From NCBI GenBank assembly GCA_014360385.1, contig JACIXO010000103.1:1-5542 (forward strand): a stretch of 5,542 nucleotides of DNA. The letters run 5' to 3'. The notes beneath the pieces were generated by a model, which was given only the letters and a program-made list of their open reading frames with translations, had not been told where the DNA came from and made no database searches. A program made the translations under genes and the position numbers. This document shows, one piece after another, positions 1-5,542 of the stretch. The number at the start of each line of letters is the position of its first letter. The stretch's first letter is position 1. The DNA is from Actinomycetota bacterium. Lineage in GTDB: Bacteria; Actinomycetota; Humimicrobiia; Humimicrobiales; Humimicrobiaceae.

Positions 1-777
1 GTAGCTTCAATTTTGGAGTGTTTAAAAATTATAACAGAAAGAAACATACCAGTTAGAGAAACCTGTGTAATATTAACAATATCTGAGGAGTCCGGTCTTC
101 TTGGAGCCAAGAACCTGGATATTAGTAAGGTTAAACCAGAAGTGGGGTTTGTTTTTGATGGTGGGGGAAGGATTGGCACAATAATCACGAAAGCCCCTTA
201 CCAGAACTCTATTTACGCTAATTTTCAGGGAAAAGCCGCGCATGCTGGAGTATGTCCGGAAAAAGGTATAAACTCCATATATGCCGCATCCTCAGGCATT
301 TCCGACATCAAGTGGGGAAGAATTGATGAAGAAACTACGTGTAATGTAGGGATAATAAAGGGAGGAGTTGCAAGAAACATAGTTCCTGAAAAGACCGAGG
401 TTCATGCAGAGACAAGGAGTATGAAACTTTCCAGACTTGAGGAAGTAACACACGAGATATTATCTCACTTTGAAAGAGCAGCTTTAAAGACAGGAGCTAA
501 ACTCAAATATAGCGTTGTAAGAGAATATGATGGATTTGAAATACCAGAGGATGCTAAGTGTGTTGAGATAGCCAAACAAGCTATTAAGAGGCTTGGAATA
601 AAACCAAAGTTTGCCTCATCAGGCGGAGGAAGTGATATAAACATATTTAATGCGAGAGGAAAGAGGGCAGTAAATCTATCTTCAGGAATGGAAAACGTAC
701 ACTCTAACAGGGAGTATGTGAGAATAGAGGAACTTGTAAAACTTCCAGCACTCATGTTAGGAATTATAGGAGGTTAG
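1..777 (+). CDS. M20 family tripeptidase-like metallopeptidase (PepT/YqjE type), 5' truncated
   Basis: This is a cytoplasmic zinc aminopeptidase-like enzyme of the M20 family that probably trims small peptides. The reading frame is open from base 1, so the gene starts upstream; 258 codons are visible. Relatives such as B. subtilis YqjE are about 370 residues long, so roughly 110 N-terminal residues, including the HxD metal-ligand motif, are missing. The first visible residues (VASILECLKII) match the helix that normally follows the GxDDK motif. Visible landmarks are the catalytic and metal-binding Glu pair in SEESGLLGA (bases 85-90), an Asp in FDGGG (157-159), the AHAG histidine of the lid/dimerisation domain (241-243), the NIVPEKTEV strand, SGGGSDINIF near the C-terminus, and the last metal-ligand His in VHSNREYV (700-702). 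All of these fit an active enzyme. The gene ends 11 bp before nudF and its last codons carry the nudF ribosome-binding site. The family is clear; the exact substrate is not. Confidence 0.9.
   Translation, partial: VASILECLKIITERNIPVRETCVILTISEESGLLGAKNLDISKVKPEVGFVFDGGGRIGTIITKAPYQNSIYANFQGKAAHAGVCPEKGINSIYAASSGISDIKWGRIDEETTCNVGIIKGGVARNIVPEKTEVHAETRSMKLSRLEEVTHEILSHFERAALKTGAKLKYSVVREYDGFEIPEDAKCVEIAKQAIKRLGIKPKFASSGGGSDINIFNARGKRAVNLSSGMENVHSNREYVRIEELVKLPALMLGIIGG
768..774 (+). promoter_or_regulatory. Ribosome binding site for nudF
   Basis: AGGAGGT is a near-perfect Shine-Dalgarno sequence lying inside the last codons of the M20 peptidase gene. It is 14 nt from the nudF ATG, which is longer than the usual 5-10 nt. 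No other in-frame start exists between them, because an in-frame TAA sits at 780-782. The arrangement suggests translational coupling to the peptidase gene. Confidence 0.7.
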
Positions 778-788
778 CATAAAAAATT

Positions 789-1334
789 ATGGAAAAGAAA
801 CTATTCGAAGAAAAAATAAGCTCGCAAATCATTTTTGAGGGTGAAATTGTAAATCTTTATTTTGATAAGGTTAAACTACCGAATAACAGAGTGGCGACTC
901 GAGAGAAGGTAACTCATCCGGGAGCAGTTGGAATAGTTCCAGTTACGAGAAACAATGAAATTATACTTATAAGGCAATTCAGATACCCTGTTGGTGATGT
1001 TCTGATTGAGATCCCTGCCGGAAAACTTGGCAAAGGAGAGCCACCTTATGAATGCGCTAAAAGAGAACTGGAGGAAGAGATAGGAGCGGTTGGTGGAACA
1101 CTAATAAATATTTGCACCTTTTATACCTCGCCAGGATTCTGTAATGAAATACTGTATCTTTACCTCGCTCTGGATTTTGAAGAGAAGGAGAATAGTCTGG
1201 ACGAGGATGAATTTCTTCAAGTTTTTAGGGTAAAGCTGGGTGATAGCCTCGACATGATAAAGAGCGGCACAATAAAGGATGCAAAGACAATAATAGGAAT
1301 TCTTATGGCTAGAGACTATATTGGGAACCTTTAG
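789..1334 (+). CDS. nudF: Nudix hydrolase, ADP-ribose pyrophosphatase
   Basis: The predicted enzyme hydrolyses ADP-ribose to AMP and ribose 5-phosphate in the cytoplasm, using divalent metal. The 181-residue length is typical of the family. A complete Nudix box (GX5EX7REUXEEXGU) runs from G78 to A100, with R92-E93 and the metal-binding E96-E97 present. The downstream SPGFCNE motif places Pro115 16 residues after the box glycine (G99), a spacing known to mark ADP-ribose pyrophosphatases rather than other Nudix subfamilies. The N-terminal part (EGEIVNLYFDKVKLPNN) and the IRQFRYPVGDVLIEIPAGK strand also match this subfamily. The ATG at 789 is the only reasonable start. The gene lies 11 bp after the peptidase and 8 bp before xerD, so it is probably co-transcribed. 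Its product ribose 5-phosphate is a substrate of DeoB, encoded two genes downstream. Activity on other nucleoside-diphosphate sugars cannot be excluded. Confidence 0.92.
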   Translation: MEKKLFEEKISSQIIFEGEIVNLYFDKVKLPNNRVATREKVTHPGAVGIVPVTRNNEIILIRQFRYPVGDVLIEIPAGKLGKGEPPYECAKRELEEEIGAVGGTLINICTFYTSPGFCNEILYLYLALDFEEKENSLDEDEFLQVFRVKLGDSLDMIKSGTIKDAKTIIGILMARDYIGNL

Positions 1335-1342
1335 CCCTGATT

Positions 1343-2284
1343 ATGAATATATCTTATTACATTGAAAGATTTAAAGATTTTTTAAAATTCGAAAGGCTTC
1401 TTTCCCCTAATACTCTTGAATCCTACAGCAGAGACCTTGATAAGTTCCAGTCTTTTCTTTCTGAAAGAAGGATAGAAAACTTTCTTACAATAACTCACAA
1501 GCAGGTTCTGGATTTTCTTGAATATCTATACCAGACCCAGAAGGAGTCATCTGTTTCCAGGATTCTTTCTACACTGCGCTCTTTCTACAGGTTTTTGGTG
1601 ATAGAGGGAGTTATTACTAAGAATCCGGTCTCCGGGATTAGAAATCCCAAGCTCCCACCTAAAATGATCGAGGTTCTTGAAGAAAACGAGGTAAAAGTAT
1701 TTCTCGAAAGCATACCCTGCGCAGATAAGTTTGAACTTAGAGACAGAGCTATGATTGAACTTTTATACTCTAGTGGACTAAGGGTGAGTGAAATAATTAA
1801 TCTGAAACTGGCGAATATAGATTTTGAGGAAGGATTGGTAAGGTTTGTAGGCAAGGGAAATAAAGAAAGAATAGTTCCTGTGGGAGACATAGCAATGTCA
1901 TTTCTTGTAAGATATCTTGGTGCTTCAAGACATATGATCGAGAAGGAATATAAGTCTGATTATGTATTTTTAAATAAGAGTGGAAGAAAACTTACCAGGC
2001 AGGGTTTCTGGAAGATTTTAAAGAAATACCAGAAGAAACTAAACCTTAATAAAAACTTATATCCCCACATGTTTAGACATAGCTTTGCAACCCACATACT
2101 GGAAAGAGGCGCAGACCTAAGGGTAGTACAGGAATTGTTAGGGCACAGCAGTATATCCACGACTGAGATCTACACCAATGTTTCAAGAAAGCATATCAAG
2201 GATACTTACTTTAAGTATCATCCAAGAGAGAAAAGGGAAGATAAAAAGGAAGATAACACGTTTAAAAAGAAAAAACATGAATAG
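1343..2284 (+). CDS. xerD: Site-specific tyrosine recombinase XerD
   Basis: Xer recombinases resolve chromosome dimers at dif, working with XerC and FtsK. The protein has 313 residues: an N-terminal SAM-like core-binding domain (about 1-95, including LSPNTLESYSRDL) and a catalytic domain (about 105-292). All six catalytic residues are visible: R147 in SSGLRVSE, K171 in VGKGNKER, H242 and R245 in HMFRHSFATH, H268 in LLGHSS, and nucleophile Y277 in TTEIYTNV. GKGNKER and the SISTTEIYT ending favour XerD over XerC. The family is usually 295-300 residues; here a charged, lysine-rich tail (about 294-313) follows the normal end, encoded where the gene runs into deoB (8-bp overlap). No good Shine-Dalgarno precedes the ATG at 1343, which lies 8 bp after nudF, so translation is probably coupled to it. 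The chromosomal context and lack of mobile-element hallmarks argue for a housekeeping Xer rather than a phage integrase. Confidence 0.93.
   Translation: MNISYYIERFKDFLKFERLLSPNTLESYSRDLDKFQSFLSERRIENFLTITHKQVLDFLEYLYQTQKESSVSRILSTLRSFYRFLVIEGVITKNPVSGIRNPKLPPKMIEVLEENEVKVFLESIPCADKFELRDRAMIELLYSSGLRVSEIINLKLANIDFEEGLVRFVGKGNKERIVPVGDIAMSFLVRYLGASRHMIEKEYKSDYVFLNKSGRKLTRQGFWKILKKYQKKLNLNKNLYPHMFRHSFATHILERGADLRVVQELLGHSSISTTEIYTNVSRKHIKDTYFKYHPREKREDKKEDNTFKKKKHE
2233..2256 (+). repeat. Tandem 12-bp duplication in the xerD tail
   Basis: Two adjacent 12-bp units (2233-2244 and 2245-2256) share GGAAGATAA at 2236-2244 and 2248-2256, with one mismatch across the units (G at 2235, A at 2247). They lie in frame in xerD and encode the repeated REDK/KEDN part of the charged tail. 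The second unit also contains a Shine-Dalgarno-like AAGGAAG, but it is 24 nt from the deoB ATG, too far to act simply. Confidence 0.6.
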
Positions 2285-3443
2285 AAAACACTATAAAAGA
2301 GTTATTTTGATAATACTTGATGGAGTAGGAATTGGGGAGCTTCCTGATGCCTGTAAATATGGAGATAGTGGTTCCAACACACTTGTAAATATTTCGATTA
2401 AAGCAGATGGGTTAAATCTTCCATGTCTCGAAAGATTGGGTCTTGGAAATCTTGCTCCAATAAAAGGAGTAAAAAAAGTCCCGACTCCTGAAGGTCTGTG
2501 TTTCAGGATGGCAGAAAAATCTCCGGGGAAAGACACTACAACAGGACACTGGGAACTATGTGGAATAATACTTGACAAGCCCTTTCCCACTTTCCCGGAA
2601 GGTTTTCCTGAAGAATTTATCAGGGAATTTGAGAAAAGAATAAACACAAAGGTTATTGGAAATTACCCGGCTTCAGGTACTGAAATAATAAATAAGCTTG
2701 GAGATGAACACGTAAAAACAGGCTATCCCATTGTATACACCTCGGCAGACAGTGTTTTTCAAATTGCAGCGTGTGAAGAAATTATTCCTACTGAAAGACT
2801 TTACAAAATATGTGAAACAGCAAGAGAGATGTTAAAGGGAGATTTAGCAGTAGCAAGAGTTATAGCAAGGCCCTTTGTGAGAGTAAAAGATGGCTATGTA
2901 AGAACGGGGAACAGGAGAGATTTTTCACTTCCCCCTCCCAAAGATACACTTCTTGACTGTTTGAAAAAAAACGGAATAGAAGTATATTCCATTGGTAAAA
3001 TAGACGACATCTTTGCAAATAGAGGAATTACCAGGAGTCTCCATGTGACAGGAAACAGGGAATGCATGAAAGAGTTAGAAGAAAGTCTAGATAATTTCAA
3101 AAATGGTTTAATATTTACAAATCTGGGAGATTTCGATACCCTATATGGACATAGAAATGACTTTAAGGGATTCAAAAATGCACTGGAAGGTTTTGATTTC
3201 TGGCTGGATAAGTTTATGAAAAAACTGAAAGATGATGACTTATTGATAATAACTGCTGATCATGGTTGTGATCCCACTACTCCAAGTACAGACCACAGTA
3301 GAGAATATGTTCCTGTCATTATGTATGGAGATGGTATAAAAAAGGGTGAAATAGGTGATAGAAAAAGTTTTTCAGACCTGGGGAAAACCATAGCAACTAT
3401 GTTTGATGTACAATGTGATATTGAAGGAGAGACAATATTATGA
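2277..3443 (+). CDS. deoB: Phosphopentomutase DeoB
   Basis: The enzyme interconverts ribose 1-phosphate and ribose 5-phosphate (and the 2-deoxy forms) in nucleoside salvage. It is a cytoplasmic, manganese-dependent member of the alkaline phosphatase superfamily. The 388-residue length is normal. Residues matching the B. cereus enzyme's two-metal site are visible: D15 in ILDGVGIGELPDA, the phosphorylated T87 in GKDTTTGHWE, D287 and H292 in DFDTLYGHRND, D328-H329 in TADHGCDP, and H340 in STDHSREYVP. The cap domain lies at roughly 100-215. The ATG at 2277 is chosen because MNRKHYKRVILIILDG starts directly on the family's first strand; the frame is open further upstream but there it encodes only basic sequence inside xerD. 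Its start overlaps the xerD stop by 8 bp and its stop shares ATGA with the next gene. No purine-nucleoside phosphorylase gene is adjacent, unlike in B. subtilis, where one follows drm. Confidence 0.95.
   Translation: MNRKHYKRVILIILDGVGIGELPDACKYGDSGSNTLVNISIKADGLNLPCLERLGLGNLAPIKGVKKVPTPEGLCFRMAEKSPGKDTTTGHWELCGIILDKPFPTFPEGFPEEFIREFEKRINTKVIGNYPASGTEIINKLGDEHVKTGYPIVYTSADSVFQIAACEEIIPTERLYKICETAREMLKGDLAVARVIARPFVRVKDGYVRTGNRRDFSLPPPKDTLLDCLKKNGIEVYSIGKIDDIFANRGITRSLHVTGNRECMKELEESLDNFKNGLIFTNLGDFDTLYGHRNDFKGFKNALEGFDFWLDKFMKKLKDDDLLIITADHGCDPTTPSTDHSREYVPVIMYGDGIKKGEIGDRKSFSDLGKTIATMFDVQCDIEGETIL
3424..3430 (+). promoter_or_regulatory. Ribosome binding site for the M50 protease gene
   Basis: AAGGAGA lies 9 nt before the ATG at 3440, inside the last codons of deoB. 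It supports the start within the 4-bp ATGA overlap and indicates coupled translation. Confidence 0.75.
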
Positions 3444-4165
3444 ATTATTTTTTTAGTTCAGTATTGGAATTTCTAAGAGATATAATCATATGGGCACCAG
3501 GGATGTTACTAGGAGTAATACTTCATGAATACGCTCATGGATATATAGCTTATAAAAGCGGAGATCCTACTGCTAAAAGTATGGGAAGACTATCGTTAAA
3601 TCCTATGGCTCACATCGATCTTTTTGGAAGCATATTTCTTCCTCTTTTGCTTATACTACTTCGCTCTAACATTGTTTTTGGTTATGCTAAGCCGGTTCCG
3701 ATTAATCCTGCATATTTTAGAAACTTCAGGAAAGGGATTCGTTACACCTCCCTTGCTGGACCTTTAACAAACCTTATGGTAGCTTTTATTCTGGGTTCTC
3801 TTTATGGACTTTTTGTATATGTGCTTTCTTTAATGCTTAACATTTCTGTTATTGATTTTCTTACTGACAGTCTTTCTTCTACAGTCATGAGTATAATTAA
3901 CAGAATGTTTATCTCAGCCATATCAATAAACATATTTCTTGCCATATTCAATTTTATCCCGATACCTCCACTTGATGGTTCGAAAATACTGGCATCTTTT
4001 TTACCTGGTGATACAATGATAAGGTTTCTGGCTCTGGAAAGGCTTGGATTTATATTTATATTTATCCTTCTGTTTTTGGGTGGAAGAGTGTTCTGGAGCA
4101 TATTATCTCCAATCTTTAGATTTCTATTAAATCTCTGCTTATGGTGGCAGTATATACTGGCCTAA
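3440..4165 (+). CDS. Site-2 protease family (M50) membrane zinc metallopeptidase
   Basis: This is an integral-membrane zinc protease homologous to the core of site-2 proteases, of the small YwhC/YdgP-like bacterial group without a PDZ domain. It has 241 residues. The zinc motif HExxH is at H29-E30-x-x-H33 (LHEYAHGY), and the third ligand is D179 in the second conserved motif (FNFIPIPPLDGSKIL). Other family signatures are SLNPMAHIDLFGSI (about 52-64), GYAKPVPINP (81-90), and LAGPLTNL (105-112). Hydrophobic stretches fit about five to six membrane segments near 14-35, 60-79, 105-133, 145-175, 203-217 and 218-240. It starts inside the deoB stop (ATGA) and is followed by a 108-bp gap before trpS. 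The substrate is unknown; no sigma/anti-sigma pair or secreted peptide lies next to it. Placement before trpS and scpA recurs in other bacteria (from memory) and argues for a conserved housekeeping role. Confidence 0.9.
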   Translation: MNYFFSSVLEFLRDIIIWAPGMLLGVILHEYAHGYIAYKSGDPTAKSMGRLSLNPMAHIDLFGSIFLPLLLILLRSNIVFGYAKPVPINPAYFRNFRKGIRYTSLAGPLTNLMVAFILGSLYGLFVYVLSLMLNISVIDFLTDSLSSTVMSIINRMFISAISINIFLAIFNFIPIPPLDGSKILASFLPGDTMIRFLALERLGFIFIFILLFLGGRVFWSILSPIFRFLLNLCLWWQYILA

Positions 4166-4205
4166 GGGTATTTCTTACAAGTAAATCAAAGCGTTCATCT
4201 CATGG

Positions 4206-4261
4206 AAAATGATTTTGGAAAAAAATGATTTCAGTAAACTTGAGAAATAATTGTCTTGAGA
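4206..4261 (+). repeat. Two short direct-repeat pairs with 16-bp period upstream of trpS
   Basis: AAAATGATTT occurs at 4206-4215 and again at 4222-4231, and CTTGAGA occurs at 4239-4245 and 4255-4261. Both pairs have exactly 16 bp between copies and lie in successive 16-bp rows. TGG before the first pair is also repeated (4203-4205 and 4216-4218). This could be a remnant of tandem duplication, a repeated protein-binding site, or chance in AT-rich DNA. Confidence 0.4.
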
Positions 4262-4270
4262 GGGGAAGGG
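4261..4270 (+). promoter_or_regulatory. Purine-rich ribosome binding site deciding the trpS start
   Basis: AGGGGAAGGG ends 3 nt before the ATG at 4274, with its AGGGGA part 7 nt away. It overlaps the alternative in-frame TTG at 4256, which would leave that start without a ribosome-binding site. This selects 4274. Confidence 0.7.
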
Positions 4271-4273
4271 CAC

Positions 4274-5266
4274 ATGGAGGACACAAAGAAAAAAATGCTA
4301 ACCGGTTTCAGACCCACCGGTAGGCTTCACCTTGGTCATCTTCACGGCAACATTGAGAATATGATTGCTTACCAGAATGAATATGAAAATTTTTTCTTTC
4401 TTGTTGACTGGCACGCTCTCTCTACTGAATATCTGAATCCAAAAAGCATAAAATCAAATTTAATAGAATGTTTGATAGACCTTTTATCACTAGGTGTAGA
4501 CCCTGAGAGGACTCACCTTTACAGACAGTCAGATATTCCTGAAGTATCCGAACTTACGCTGTACTTTTCTATGATAACTCCTTTACCGTGGCTGGAAAGA
4601 TGCCCTACCTACAAAGAGCAGGTAAAGGAGCTTAAGTCCAGGGACATATCCACTCTCGGCTTTCTTTCCTATCCAGTACTGATGGCAGCAGATATCCTGA
4701 TAGTAAATGCCGAGATAATTCCTGTAGGTGAAGATCAGCTTCCCCATCTTGAAATAACAAGAGAAATAGCAAGGAGATTTAACTATCTCTATGGAGAATA
4801 TTTTGTTGAACCTCAGGCAATGCTATCACATGCAACTAAAGTTCCGGGTATAGATGGTAGAAAAATGTCTAAAAGCTACAACAATGCTATATTTTTAGGT
4901 GATGACTACCAAACAATTAAGGGGAAGATAAGGATGATGGTTACCGATCCTCAGAGAATTCATCCAACTGATCCTGGACACCCTGATATATGTAATGTTT
5001 TTTCATTCTATAAGATTTATCGGGAAGCTGTTGATATAGAGGAGATAGAAAAGAGGTGTAAGGAAGGAAAGATAGGCTGTACAAACTGCAAAGACGAGAT
5101 AGCTTCTATAATATACCAATCCCTGGAAGGATTCAGAACCAGAAGGAAAGAACTTGAACGGAACATGGATTACATATATCAAATTCTCGAAAAAGGCAAA
5201 AATTCGGTCCGAGAAATAGCTTCCAGAACAATAAGCGATGTGAGAAAAAAAATGGGCATTGACTAG
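4274..5266 (+). CDS. trpS: Tryptophanyl-tRNA synthetase with a probable Fe-S cysteine motif
   Basis: This class I synthetase charges tRNA-Trp with tryptophan in the cytoplasm. With the ATG at 4274 it has 330 residues, the usual length. Visible signatures are GFRPTGRLHLGH (HIGH-like H19-L20-G21-H22), FFFLVDWHALST, YPVLMAADIL with the indole-recognising D140, VGEDQLPHLEITREIARRFN, and the KMSKS loop at K197-S201. The C-terminal anticodon-binding half carries four cysteines, C240, C262, C269 and C272, spaced C-x21-C-x6-C-x2-C. This is nearly the C-x22-C-x6-C-x2-C set that holds a [4Fe-4S] cluster in Thermotoga maritima TrpRS, so cluster binding is inferred. A second ATG at 4295 (MLTGFRPTG) has GGAGG 14 nt upstream and could give a form 7 residues shorter. 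The gene follows the M50 gene after 108 bp and precedes scpA by 27 bp. No T-box leader is present. Confidence 0.96.
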   Translation: MEDTKKKMLTGFRPTGRLHLGHLHGNIENMIAYQNEYENFFFLVDWHALSTEYLNPKSIKSNLIECLIDLLSLGVDPERTHLYRQSDIPEVSELTLYFSMITPLPWLERCPTYKEQVKELKSRDISTLGFLSYPVLMAADILIVNAEIIPVGEDQLPHLEITREIARRFNYLYGEYFVEPQAMLSHATKVPGIDGRKMSKSYNNAIFLGDDYQTIKGKIRMMVTDPQRIHPTDPGHPDICNVFSFYKIYREAVDIEEIEKRCKEGKIGCTNCKDEIASIIYQSLEGFRTRRKELERNMDYIYQILEKGKNSVREIASRTISDVRKKMGID

Positions 5267-5279
5267 GTATTGACTAGGA
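5258..5279 (+). repeat. 11-bp tandem repeat across the trpS stop codon
   Basis: ATTGACTAGG occurs at 5258-5267 and 5269-5278, giving two 11-bp units that differ at the last base (T or A). A partial third copy (ACTAG) follows at 5279-5283. The first unit encodes the last two residues of TrpRS (Ile-Asp) and the TAG stop. The pattern fits a small slippage duplication. It fills most of the space between trpS and scpA. Confidence 0.7.
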
Positions 5280-5293
5280 CTAGATAGAAAAAA

Positions 5294-5542
5294 GTGGTTT
5301 ATAGCTATTTGATTACACACAATAAATTTAGCGGAACTATAGAAACTCTTCTAACACTCATCCAAAAAAGAGAGGTGGATATTTATGAAATAAAGTTAGC
5401 TACCATAATAGGAGACTTTCTTAGCTATATAAGAGAGAAAAAAGATATTTCTCTGGATGTTATCTCTAACTTTCTTTACATGGCCAGTATCCTTCTAGAA
5501 ATTAAGTCCAAATCTATAATTCCGACAGGTAAAAACCTCGAG
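5294..5542 (+). CDS. scpA: Segregation and condensation protein A, N-terminal part (3' truncated)
   Basis: ScpA is the kleisin of the bacterial SMC-ScpAB condensin; it bridges the Smc head and neck and binds ScpB. The visible 83 codons run open to the window edge; full proteins are about 240-260 residues. Family landmarks are an N-terminal FSGTIETLLTLI (canonical F-x-GPLDLLL-x-LI), REVDIYEIKLATI, DFLSYIREKKDISLDVISNF, and YMASILLEIKSKSIIP (canonical MAA-x-L-x-x-IKS-x-x-LLP). The GPLDLL core is altered to GTIETL, so the copy is divergent. The frame is closed by a TAG at 5285-5287 and there is no ATG before the first conserved motif. GTG at 5294 gives MVYSYLITHNKF, matching the usual start of the family. 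TTG at 5309 is the alternative. A Shine-Dalgarno is weak (AGGAC at 5276-5280, 13 nt away). Its 27-bp distance from trpS suggests co-transcription. Confidence 0.85.
   Translation, partial: MVYSYLITHNKFSGTIETLLTLIQKREVDIYEIKLATIIGDFLSYIREKKDISLDVISNFLYMASILLEIKSKSIIPTGKNLE

Larger units (their letters stand above)
4166..4273 (+). other. 108-bp intergenic spacer before trpS
   Basis: This is the only sizeable gap in the window. It holds two small direct-repeat pairs at 16-bp spacing (listed separately) and the trpS ribosome-binding site. No stem-loop followed by a T-run, no T-box signature and no convincing -35/-10 pair was found. It may simply be a leader or spacer within a longer transcript. 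Confidence 0.5.

Noticed and set aside
13..15. TTG at 13 as the start of the M20 peptidase
   Set aside because: The frame is open to base 1 and the residues before it match the family, and the N-terminal metal-ligand region would be missing. The gene is truncated by the window edge.
2178..2276. A 33-residue N-terminal extension of deoB starting at 2178
   Set aside because: It lies entirely within the conserved XerD catalytic end, has no family similarity and is low-complexity basic sequence. ATG 2277 begins at the known DeoB N-terminus.
1343..2284. The recombinase as an integrase of a mobile element
   Set aside because: It has the XerD-specific GKGNKER signature and sits among housekeeping genes without a tRNA gene, attachment repeats or phage genes.
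4175..4203. Promoter TTACAA - 17 bp - TCTCAT
   Set aside because: Only about 3/6 and 4/6 matches to the consensus hexamers; this is expected by chance in AT-rich DNA.
4183..4231. Inverted repeat AAATCA / TGATTT
   Set aside because: A 6-bp AT-rich stem with a loop of more than 20 nt and no following T-run is too weak for a terminator or operator.
4166..4273. T-box or other riboswitch upstream of trpS
   Set aside because: The spacer is only 108 bp, lacks the T-box core (AGGGTGG-like) sequence and has no strong terminator/antiterminator pair.
465..5320. Several minus-strand open frames of about 66-118 codons
   Set aside because: All lie opposite conserved plus-strand genes, have no recognisable motifs and look like mirror frames of AT-rich coding sequence.
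5537..5542. The window ends exactly on CTCGAG (XhoI), suggesting a cloned fragment end
   Set aside because: Another CTCGAG is present internally at 898-903 and the window start does not carry one, so a simple XhoI fragment is not supported; it may be coincidence.

Overview
The window is a compact, all-plus-strand stretch of bacterial housekeeping genes. It is AT-rich (GC in the high 30s percent by eye, not computed). AGA/AGG arginine and ATA isoleucine codons are common, and the coding strand is purine-rich. Together with a tryptophanyl-tRNA synthetase carrying a probable iron-sulfur cysteine set, this fits an anaerobic, possibly thermophilic bacterium. The phylum cannot be fixed from the sequence. 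From memory, the nudF / xerD / deoB neighbourhood resembles Firmicutes, and the M50 protease / trpS / scpA run resembles clostridia and deltaproteobacteria.

Layout from left to right: the 3' two-thirds of an M20 tripeptidase-like metallopeptidase (1-777, cut by the window edge); a Nudix ADP-ribose pyrophosphatase (789-1334); a XerD-type tyrosine recombinase (1343-2284); phosphopentomutase DeoB (2277-3443, overlapping xerD by 8 bp); an M50 site-2-protease-family membrane peptidase (3440-4165, overlapping deoB by 4 bp); a 108-bp spacer; tryptophanyl-tRNA synthetase (4274-5266); and the 5' end of scpA (from about 5294, cut by the window edge). The first five genes are separated by at most 11 bp or overlap, so they look like one transcription unit. 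The spacer before trpS is the only place where a new promoter could plausibly sit, but no convincing promoter or terminator was found there.

Functionally the genes form two loose themes. NudF releases ribose 5-phosphate from ADP-ribose, and DeoB interconverts ribose 5-phosphate and ribose 1-phosphate, so the two could form a small nucleotide-salvage module. XerD (chromosome dimer resolution) and ScpA (SMC condensin kleisin) both act on chromosome segregation. The M20 peptidase, M50 protease and TrpRS have no obvious link to these beyond co-location.

No mobile element, CRISPR array, RNA gene or novel defence-like system is visible. The most interesting details are the C-x21-C-x6-C-x2-C motif in TrpRS, the lysine-rich XerD tail that overlaps the deoB start, the divergent ScpA N-terminus, and three small direct-repeat patches.
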